Position numbers and translations under genes: made by a program. Source: Oryza sativa Japonica Group (taxonomy: Eukaryota; Streptophyta; Magnoliopsida; Poales; Poaceae). Taken from it: 64,000 bases of DNA. The stretch lies in the NCBI RefSeq assembly GCF_034140825.1, contig NC_089035.1, positions 2,377,001 to 2,441,000 of the forward strand. Direction: 5' to 3'. Under the pieces are notes generated by a model. That model was not told the origin of the DNA. It searched no databases and saw nothing but the letters and a program-made list of their open reading frames with translations. Below are positions 55,922-64,000 of this stretch, piece after piece (the stretch's first letter is position 1; each line of letters opens with the position of its first letter).

Positions 55922-57000
55922 GTGTTGAACAAATCATTCTTCCTAATAAAGCTTATTGTTTTTCTCCACCATTCTCTGTCTCTTATTTTTGTTTCCTCCC
56001 CGCTGCCCAAGCTACTATATTGTTCGGAAGGCTGATATGCGGCTGCGGCTGTACAACCAACCTTGTCTTTGCTTCTTCGAACATGCATGTTGACAGCCAT
56101 AGCACATGCTGCATTGCTGCCAAACAGGTCTATTGTACTAAACCAAGCCTATATGACACATGCCGGCGAACTCCCCCTCTAAAAAGTTACCGAGGCAAAA
56201 AGAAACGAAAAAAGAAAACTAAATAGAGAGACATATTGTTTCGCTTGCACCACCGGTACACCGCTACTTTGATCTAAACAACTGAACACACTCTAACACC
56301 CAATAGGGGAAACCTGTCCAATTTTAATGAGGGTGAAATGTTAACCAATCAGCTTGTGCGGAGTGCGATCAGCTTTAGATTAACTGATAATAGCTTATAT
56401 TGAAAAATATAGTTTGTTTTTACTTCAACATTTTTTAAGTGTAAATATGATACTATCTACCAATTGGCAACGTCTAGAGTCGTATTTTTAAACATTTAAC
56501 ACCGTTTTCATATTAAATTATTATTTTCCTATTCTTTTTTAATTTTTATCATGAGATTTTGTATTTTATTAAGTTTATTATAGCGTGAAATCTGTTAATA
56601 ACTAACAATTTATTTTATTTCTTCTCTCACCAACTACTGATATTCCCTACTGCCCTGGCAGGGAGCACCACTGGGAATAGAGCAGCAGCCAGCTCCTTTT
56701 TATTTTTTTTTATCAGCCCAGATGAATAAAAACGGCACAGGCCTAGGCATGGCCCAAATCGCATGCGTGGCTGCCCTGGAATACCGCTCGAAGGGGCGAG
56801 AAGATGTGCGCTAGCGCGTTAGAAAGCGATTTTTTACCATCGTAATTTGCATATTTATCTTAACCTTTTTTAATCAAGTAGAACCGTAGAAGGATTAGGA
56901 GGCCACATGGCACGATTTTAGAGGAGGTAATCCTGGAACCAGGTAGTGCCACGTGGCCCTATAAGAGGCCCGAGATCGCACCCTGAAATCGTATATAAAG
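55922..57000. other. no gene seen; insertion block of duplication copy 2
   Basis: AT-rich sequence without long ORFs. 56725-57000 is less AT-rich (aatggcacaggcc-type and gccacatggcacg / gtgccacgtggcc phrases near 56900-56960, an imperfect inverted pair), suggesting another small DNA element. Confidence 0.4.
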
Positions 57001-57250
57001 ATAACCATATGCTATTTTCTATATCGATGTTTATGGTTAAATTGATCTAAGAATTTGTCTTGTTGTGCGGATAACTGCACTGATTGCTAATCTGCCAATG
57101 AGTGCCAAAAATATTCTTGATTCAGTGCATTGTGCTGCTGTGACTGAATCTGAAAGTTTGGCAGCTAGAATGAATATCGATCAATGTTATGCATATCCCG
57201 CGGCCCGGACATGGTCCAACTACCGCAGTCAGGTCAGGCCCAACTAAACT

Positions 57251-58020
57251 TGGATGGCAACTAACTGTAGCGATCCAGATTCACGGTCACCAATGGAAAA
57301 AGTCCAATTTGTCTCCCTTAATTGTTCACCGAATCTAATTCGTGACTCTTAACTGGAAAACCGGGTAAGATGACTTCCCGAATTATTGAAACTAATGTAA
57401 TTTGACTCCTCCAGCGGTTTTGGAGGGCGGTTTTTGCTAACGTGGCAGCGCTGACGTGGTTTTCATTCCACATGGCGTTTATGTGGCATTAGAATTAAAA
57501 AAATATCTATGGGACTCACACATAAATATATTGTGGGACCCACCGACATGTGGGGCCCACATGTCATCCTTTCTCCTTCCCCTCTTCCTCTTCCCTCTCT
57601 TCCTCTCTCTTTTCTTTCCCCCTTTTCTCTTCCCCCTTCGAACGCATCACCGTCACATCGGCCACCTCCTCTCCTCTCCCATTGTTGCCGTCGCGCCGGC
57701 TGCCTCTCTCCCCCTCTCCTGCCGCCACCGCCAGCCGCCGCTTCCCTATCTGCCGCCGCACCTGCTTGACTGCTCGAGAGAATCAAGGAGAGAAGAGGAA
57801 AAAAAAAGAAAGGAGAGATGTGGGATCCACACCATTTTCTCTCACTTACATGTGGGCTCGACATATTTATTTTAATTTTTTTGTTGACTAGGCTGCCACG
57901 TCAGCGAAACTAGGCATCTATACTGTCTCGGGACTTTTTTTTGGATGGTTTTACATAGTTTAGGGGTATACATTTCTGGTATTGCGGTTAGGGGACCTCA
58001 AACAGACTCGGCGTAAAGCT
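57251..58020. repeat. unclassified rice-type repeat
   Basis: Contains gtccaatttgtctccctta, cctccagcggttttggag, gtgggacccaccgacatgtg and gctgccacgtcagcg, phrases common in high-copy rice repeats. Its centre (57560-57800) is CT-rich with low-complexity frames. I could not define matched ends or a target duplication, so the class is left open; a Mutator-like origin is possible. Confidence 0.45.
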
Positions 58021-58341
58021 GAGAGATGGCTGATGAACTTATTTCTCTCCCGGGTGCCTGGCCCAAGCGGGCGCTGAATCATGTGTAGCTTGTGCAGTTC
58101 TTTTTCTTCCGGTTATTTGTTTGCCTCTTGATGCGATATACTGCACTACTCGGTATACACTAGTTTGCTCTATATTTTGAATTTTCCATGTTTCTGCATT
58201 TCAAATGTGCAATGGAATAATTAAAAATGATTCATCGAATGGAAACTATTGACTGTGAGATTTTGCTACATGATTATGGGTTTTCTGCTGCTTCTTTTTT
58301 TTTTTCCGCTGATGCCTTATAGTTTTTTCATGGGAGAGAAT

Positions 58342-59194
58342 TAGGGAAGGCAATTTCCCCCGCGGGGACCCGACCCTATGGGGGCGGGGGGCGGGGACGG
58401 GTTAAGTTTTTGACCCGCGGGGGAGGCGGGGGCGGGCCCCGCATTTTTACGAGGAGGGGACGGGGGAGACAGTTCACCCGCGGGGCCCGCGGGTGTATAT
58501 TAACCCTTAAAATGTAGCACATAGAAGACCCAAAAGAGCCCAACCCAATAAAATAAAGATAAAATGAAAAGGAACCCTAGCCTTATCCTCACCAGTGTCT
58601 TCCCAACTCCCCTCCTGGCTCCCGTACGCATCATCCACCGGTGGAGGCGGTGCTAGGGGCCAGGGCGCACGAGCACACGACGCACTTCTTTGGATCTCGC
58701 CGGCGCCGGTCGCCCTCTCCCCTCCCCTCCGGCCTTCCGAGTCCCATCCTCTCCAATATCCCTCTCCGGCTCTCCCTCAGGTCTGCCAATGAGGCGACGA
58801 CGCACAGGCGCACGGGCGCGGCGAGGACGCCGTCGAGAGGCGAGGGTGTGGCGCACAGGCGTGGCAGCCGGCAAGGGGACCGACGTGGCGTCCGGCGAGC
58901 AGCGAGGGGATAGGTGCGCATGAATCGAATGATGGATCAATGTGTTCTTGGCTTCTTGCTGAATTTTTTGATGCTATTTATTTTTATGGTGTTAATTATG
59001 TACAATATTTGTTCTTGCCGAATTGATGATTGTCTTGTAATTTTTGTGCTGATTGGATGGAGATGCTACCTAATGCAGGGCCCCGGTCGGGTTGCGGGGC
59101 CCCGGAGGGGTCCGGGATGGGGGATGATGTCGGGGGTCGGGTGCGGGGCCGTTTCAGCCCAACCCGGCCCCGCCCTGCCCCGTTGCCATCCCTA
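58342..59194. mobile_element. non-autonomous hAT-like element, 853 bp
   Basis: Ends TAGGGAAGGCAA and TTGCCATCCCTA (11 of 12 inverted), flanked by a perfect 8-bp target duplication gagagaat (58334-58341 and 59195-59202), the hAT signature. Both subterminal regions are extremely G/C-rich (gcggggacccgac; cccggccccgccctgcccc). The middle has a GC-rich 300-bp section (58600-58915), then an AT-rich 160-bp section with gt-like and ag-like junctions. Open frames in all phases of the GC-rich part show no recognisable protein. No transposase. Confidence 0.9.
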
Positions 59195-59202
59195 GAGAGA
59201 AT

Positions 59203-59697
59203 ATGATAGGTGAGCCCACTAATTTTTAAAATATAATCGTTGAATGTTGCGCGTACGTCATGTAGAACAAAAACCACTTCAGATTGAGAGGGGTGAGGGG
59301 TAATTTGGTTTGAGTAGTTGGGTGTATCAAAATGTCTGGTATTCGAGATCATGGGTTAGTTAGGTCGACTGCAATAATTCAAGGGTTAATTCGAACTTCT
59401 TCCTCTTATAATATTATTTTGGGAGTTCAACAATCAATTTACCATGTTTTCACGGTTCGCTTAATCCCATAAGGGATTAGGGGGATTAATTCCATGTTGC
59501 AATAGCAGTTGGGTGAAGGATTAAACAAACAAGACCTAAGTGGCTAGGTGGGTACTACATTTTGCAGTTATGGCTAGTTCTATGTGTCGGTTGATTTTAT
59601 CAGCCCAATTATTGGGAGGAGATAATACTACCTAGCGGTTTTTACCAATCAAGAAAGGAAGATATAATTATTGGTATAAAAACTAATTTGAATCCTA
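59203..59697. other. no gene seen
   Basis: Intergenic AT-rich spacer between the hAT-like element and a Stowaway MITE; no ORF or repeat recognised. Confidence 0.4.
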
Positions 59698-59931
59698 CTC
59701 CCTCCGTTTCAAAATATTTGACACCGTTGACTTTTTAGTACGTGTTTGACCATTCGTTTTATTTAAAAAATTTAAGTAATTATTTATTCTTTTCATATCA
59801 TTTGATTCATTGTTAAATATACTTTCATGTGCACATATAGTTTTACATATTTCACAATTTTTTTTAATAAGACGAATAGTCAAATATGTGCTAAAAAGTC
59901 AATGGTGTCAAACATTTTGAAACGGAGGGAG
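59698..59931. mobile_element. Stowaway MITE, 234 bp
   Basis: Ends ctccctccgtttcaaaatat and acattttgaaacggagggag, flanked by direct TA (59696-59697, 59932-59933). Same subfamily as the copies at 2810 and 54369. Confidence 0.95.
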
Positions 59932-60430
59932 TATTTGAGGATACGCCCTCGTGAAAATGAAAGAAAAAGGAGAGATAGAGAGGAAGTTCTAAGTCTCGAC
60001 AAATCCTAAAACCCTAATATACTCATCCGATCAGGAGATGTTTGGAAGATGTTCGTGTGTGGTGGTCTCCAGATAGTGCCATTGGCGCCCCGAGGGACTT
60101 CGCTTCACCAACTAAAAACATTCGGCGCGACGGCGACCTCAAGCATGTTAAATCGGCGTCTATGCATGCTTCCCTTGTAGCAGAACCGAAGAAAGAAGAA
60201 AACAAGGAAGAACAACAAACGGAATAAATCAAAGTTGTTGGAATATAAACTGAATTACCCACATTTTCTCATTAGTTTAAGCTTTTGGATTAAATTGGTC
60301 GGCGTATACAACTTAATGTATAAGTGATTGCGATTGACTATAATGGCTTTACTAAATACAAGTGATTGCGATTGACTTATCGGTTAGATAAATTTTCGCA
60401 TTGAACAAAAGATGATCGTATATAGACTAA
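59932..60430. other. no gene seen
   Basis: A 61-codon frame at 60042-60227 (MEDVRVWWSPDSAIGAPRDF, Lys/Glu-rich end) has no recognised relatives and may be chance. A short duplication (acaagtgattgcgattgact, 60358-60377, with an earlier ataagtgattgcgattgact at about 60321) is present. Confidence 0.4.
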
Positions 60431-60659
60431 GGCTGTGTTCATTGTGGGAGGTTGGGAACAAATCTCCTATACATGAAAAACGGAGCGTTCTATTAACGCG
60501 TGATTAATTAAGTTTTTTTTTTCAAAAATGAATCAATATTAATTTTAAGCAACTTTCATATATAAACTTTTTTAAAAAAACGTATTGTTTAGAAGTTTAA
60601 AAAACATGCGCGCGGAAAACGAGAAAGAGAGGTTGGGAACTAGTAGAAGGAACGCAGTC
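60431..60659. mobile_element. Tourist-like MITE, 229 bp
   Basis: Left end GGCTGTGTTC, right end GAACGCAGTC (inverted), flanked by TAA (60428-60430, 60660-60662). Inside, ggaggttgggaac near the left matches gaggttgggaactag near the right in direct orientation. Confidence 0.75.
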
Positions 60660-60686
60660 TAAGACTTAAGTGAATAAGTAAACTAA

Positions 60687-60820
60687 GGCTGTGTTTAGTT
60701 GGATCCAAAGTTTGGATTTTGGTTGAAATTGAAGATGATGTGATTGAAAGGTTGTGTGTGTATGACATGTGATGAAAAAGGACTGAAGTTTGGATCCAAA
60801 CTTTGGGTCTAAACACAGCC
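60687..60820. mobile_element. Tourist-like MITE, 134 bp
   Basis: Left end GGCTGTGTTTAGTTGGATCC, right end GGATCCAAACTTTGGGTC...AAACACAGCC (inverted), flanked by TAA (60684-60686, 60821-60823). It lies 27 bp from the preceding MITE. Confidence 0.88.
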
Positions 60821-61317
60821 TAATAAACTACAAAAGTATATGCAGTTGTTGCTGTGGTGCAGTGGACCTGCTAATTTTGCCCGTTAAAATTTCTTCCCGT
60901 CTTCATGTATGATCTCTCAGCTGATTGGTCGAGATGAAAAAGTGATGACGTCACCAACGTGTCATGCTACCAGTGGTGGACGAAACGAGTTGAGAGAACC
61001 GAAGTAAAATAAATATAGAAAAAAATACCCGTGCATTGCAACGGAAAAAAACATGAGAAATTTACGTAAAGGTTAAGAAATATTTATATTATGTAATTAA
61101 TTTAAATATAAAATCGCAACTATACGTGTATATGATGTTGAAGAAAAAAAGCTCTTAAAAATAAGTTAAATGTGGAAAATAAAATTTTCCAAATAAACTA
61201 TAGCTGGATTTAATTTTTATTAAACTCTCCATGATTAATAACACTATGTGAAATTTCTTCGGTATTTTCAGAGCAGTAGAGCACCATTGCTAATCTATCT
61301 ATCTATCTATCTATCTA
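60821..61317. other. no gene seen; degenerate Helitron-type motif
   Basis: AT-rich. At 61025-61046 the phrase aatacccgtgcattgcaacgg resembles the complement of the hairpin near 31317 (ttgcaacgcacggg), typical of another rice Helitron group, but no CTRRT partner is in place. Confidence 0.4.
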
Positions 61318-63386
61318 TCTATTATATTATTAAAACAGCCTTGAAAGGAGGCACCACGTTCGCTGTGGAGGCTATAAATTCTCACATTAATCGGAGAAAA
61401 AGAAAAGAAGAGTCCAAGTAGAAATACAATCTAAAAATAACAGAAATTCGGAATTAAAAATATGCAATATGGAAAGAGGAGTCCATATAGGAACCCAATA
61501 CGAGATTAATCAAAAGTTGGAATAATGATAAAATAAAATCCAAAATTAGAAAAGGAAAGGAGAGTCCAAGTAGAAATACAATTTAAAAATAGCTGAAATT
61601 CGGAATTAAAAATAAGCAATATTGAAAGAAGTTTCCATATAAGAACCCAATACGAGATTAAACCAAATTCGAAATAAAAAAATAAAATCCAAAAATAGAA
61701 AAGGAAATGAGAGTCAAGTAGGAATACAATTTTAAAATAGCTGAAATTTGAAATTAAAAATAAGGAATATTAAAAGAAGAGTCCATATATGAACCCAATA
61801 CGAGATTAATTAAAATTCGGAATAAAAATAAATAAATCCGAAATTAGCAAAAGAAAATAAAAGAAGAGTTCAAGTAGGAATACAAATTAAAATTAGCTGA
61901 AATTCGGAATTAAAAATAAGCAATATTGAAAGAAGACTCCATATAAAAACCCAATACGAGATTAATTAAAATTTGGAATACAAAATAAAACAATATCCAA
62001 AATTAGAAAAACTAAAAGAAAGTTCAAGTAGAAATATAATTTTGAAACAATTGAAATTGAAAATAAAAAAAAATATTAAAAGAACACAATACGGTATTAA
62101 CTATTTTTTTTAAAAAAAATTCTGAAATTAGAAAAAGGAAAATAAGATTTCAATTAGGAATACAATTTATAAATAACCAAATTTTTTGATAAAAATAAAG
62201 ATTTTTGAAAGAAAAGACCATCTAAAATAAAACACATGACGAGATAAATTAAGTAACATGCATATAAAGGAATAGAGTGGTGGCGGTTGATACGACATAT
62301 AAAAATTATTAATAAAGCACCAAATAGAATCCTAATGACAATTAAAAGGAGGGATGTTAGGCAGGCCGTGAAGCAAACGAGTAAGGCGGTTGCCGGAGCT
62401 TCTAGAAAGTAAAAAAAAAAACCCATTGATAATCATATTCGATTTTTAAAATCTCAATGACAATTATATTATTAAAAATAGTTTTGAAAGGAGGCACTAC
62501 GTTCGCTATGTGAGCTAGAAATTCCCACATTAATCGGATAAAAAGAAAAAAAGAAAATGAGAGTCCATGTAGAAGTACAATTTAAAAATAGCTGAAATTC
62601 GGAATTAAAAATAAGCAATATTGAAAGAAGTTTCCATATAAGAACCCAATATGAGGTTAATCAAAATTAAAAATAAAAATAAAATAAAATCCAAAATTAG
62701 AATAGGAAAGGAGAGTCAAGTAGAAATACAATTTAAAAATAGCTAAACTTTGGAATTAAATATAAGCAATATTGACGGGACTTCTAGAAAATAAAAAACT
62801 ACAATTTCAATTTTTAAAGGTTCGGAACTTCTAAAAAGTAAAAAAAAAATAATGATAATCATATTCGATTTTAAAATCTCAATGACAACAAAGAAGGGAA
62901 GCAGCGGGTGAGCCATAAAGGAGTACAATGGCAAAGCCACTCACGGTTTGGCGGTACTTCTAGAAAGTAAAAATGAACCTAAACGATAATTATGTTCGAT
63001 TTTTAAAATCTCAATAACAATAAAGAGAAGAGACAGTGGACGGGCTGTAGAGGTGTATAATGGCAACGTTTGACGGGACATTTAGAAATTATAAAAATGA
63101 AACCCAACGTGACAATAAACTCTAAAAACTATAAAATCCAATTTTTAAAGGTTCCACGAAGAATGAATAGAAATAGTGGTAGATCGAGCAAGCAAATAAA
63201 GAAGGAGATGACATGAGGGATAGCAACTGGTGTGATTTTTAAAAACTATATGATTAAAAACACGATGATGATAAGGTTTGGTCTTTCAAAGTCTTAAGAC
63301 AATGAGATAGCTAGTAAAATCATACTAAAAAATATATTATTTTGTTTGGGTGCTAGCCGTGCAATTGCGCGGGCAACCCAACTAGT
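61318..63386 (+). mobile_element. non-autonomous Helitron, plus orientation, about 2.07 kb
   Basis: The 5' end lies at the last unit of a TCTA run (61294-61320), reading TCTATTATATTATTAAAAC, then gaggcaccacgttcgctgtg. The 3' end is the hairpin GCCGTGCAATTGCGCGGG, then CTAGT (63382-63386), followed by T. The body has repeated gaattaaaaataagcaatat and acccaatacgagattaa units. A second internal copy of the 5' end lies near 62467 (ttatattattaaaaatagtt, ggaggcactacgttcgc), so it is either a head-to-tail chimera or an internal duplication. It matches the element at 42644-44683 in terminal and internal blocks. No Rep/helicase ORF. Confidence 0.8.
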
Positions 63387-64000
63387 TTTGATAATACAAA
63401 CATCATTTTATCATTTATTTAAATGAGAACCCTCCTTTCTCCCTGGGCCATTTTGAGCCCATTCTTTCTTTAGCCCGTAGCAAAGCCAGCCCATTAACCT
63501 GACTTCTCCTCCCTTCCACCTCGACCTGCAAGCGCGCATCCAGCCCATCAAGCAACCACAAAGTCTAATTAGTGTCCCTTCTCCTCCTCTAGCTGTCGCG
63601 TGGGTCCCAGTGCTACATGGTCGTCCCCTACCTCCGTCCAACTCCGCAGCTTCCCAACACTGTCGGAAACCATCCCCTTCGTGAAATCCCTCCACATCCA
63701 CGGAGATAAAACAAAATTGATTGAGGGATTTTAATCCTTATCTCCTTCTCTTTCCGTTTTTTCAATAATTAGAGCAAAATCGCATCGTATCGACCTTAGA
63801 ATTAAGCCATATAGCAAACCATAGAGTTGTCTGTTTTGCGTACGGGAGGGAATCGAACCGCGCGCCCAGGTACAACGTACGAAAAAAAGTTGGAAAAAAC
63901 ATCTTAAACTTTTATAATAGGTAAAGATAAAGATATATATATTTATGGAAAATTTGTGGGCTGAAAATCAGATTGCTAAGGGGCGATCGATCGCCCTGAG
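63387..64000. other. no gene seen
   Basis: CT-rich stretch 63425-63700 with a minus-strand frame (63411-63701) lacking recognisable features, then AT-rich sequence to the window end. gggagggaatcgaaccgcgc at 63845-63864 contains a B-box-like phrase but does not fold as a tRNA. Confidence 0.4.

Larger units (their letters stand above)
53000..57250. repeat. segmental duplication, copy 2
   Basis: Counterpart of 45.0-51.4 kb, same orientation; aligned blocks are listed under copy 1. It keeps empty sites for three copy-1 insertions. It has its own additions: a Stowaway at 54369-54603 and about 1.9 kb of AT-rich repeat sequence between roughly 55070 and 57000, where copy 1 has only about 90 bp. The two copies start with paralogous intronless membrane-protein genes. 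Confidence 0.8.

Noticed and set aside
58595-58940. Overlapping frames in the hAT-like element
   Set aside because: All six phases are open because of GC richness; no recognisable domain and no transposase motif.
60042-60227. 61-codon plus-strand frame with a Lys/Glu-rich end
   Set aside because: No splice context, promoter or family resemblance; length is within chance expectation.
63841-63880. Possible tRNA 3' half (ggttcgattcc on the minus strand)
   Set aside because: The B-box phrase is present but the T stem does not pair and there is no A box or acceptor stem at the right distance.

Overview
This is a nuclear window from a grass, almost certainly rice (Oryza). The evidence is plant gene families with short spliceosomal introns, GC-rich first exons next to AT-rich introns, a high density of Stowaway (TA target duplication) and Tourist-like (TAA/TTA) MITEs, small Mutator-like elements and Helitrons of types common in rice. 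There is no bacterial, organellar or viral gene set. All gene models below were spliced by hand; reading frame was kept across every junction.

Positions 1-38.6 kb are gene-rich. In order: a decayed DUF4220/DUF594 gene (-, 0.3-2.2 kb) with a LINE scrap beside it; two tandem mitochondrial MAM33/p32-type genes (-, 3.1-4.9 and 5.6-7.5 kb); a 73-residue plant protein (-, 8.4-8.7 kb); a CGR2/CGR3-type Golgi pectin methyltransferase (-, 10.0-13.0 kb); the thylakoid lumen pentapeptide protein TL15 (-, 14.6-16.3 kb); GID4, substrate receptor of the GID/CTLH ubiquitin ligase (+, 17.3-19.1 kb); an unassigned 340-residue protein (-, 19.8-21.2 kb); a tRNA-Leu(CAG); ARP5 of the INO80 remodeller (-, 22.3-28.0 kb, 12 exons); a UFD1-like gene (-, 31.8-33.7 kb) divergent from MPP6, an exosome-associated protein (+, 34.2-36.5 kb); and a 91-residue one-helix membrane protein (+, 37.4-38.6 kb). 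The genes are unrelated housekeeping functions rather than an operon-like set; the one structural partnership is the UFD1-like/MPP6 divergent promoter.

Positions 38.6-64 kb are repeat-rich. A related set of non-autonomous Helitrons with AT-rich minisatellite bodies lies at 38.9-44.7 and 61.3-63.4 kb. Between them is a local segmental duplication (about 45.0-51.4 and 53.0-57.25 kb). Each copy begins with a small intronless gene for a three-helix membrane protein of 111-112 residues ending in LLW. The copies can be aligned well enough to see that two Mutator-like elements and one Stowaway sit in copy 1 at sites still empty in copy 2. Part of the duplicated unit also matches the intron of the 91-residue gene at 37-38 kb. 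A hAT-like element with a perfect 8-bp target duplication (58.3-59.2 kb) and several MITEs follow.

The most notable points are two GC-AG introns among about 44 modelled, a coding exon consisting only of the start codon, the unrecognised LLW membrane-protein pair with its duplication history, a 27-bp inverted repeat in one of their promoters, and the Helitron minisatellite family. I found no convincing new defence, toxin or CRISPR-like system.
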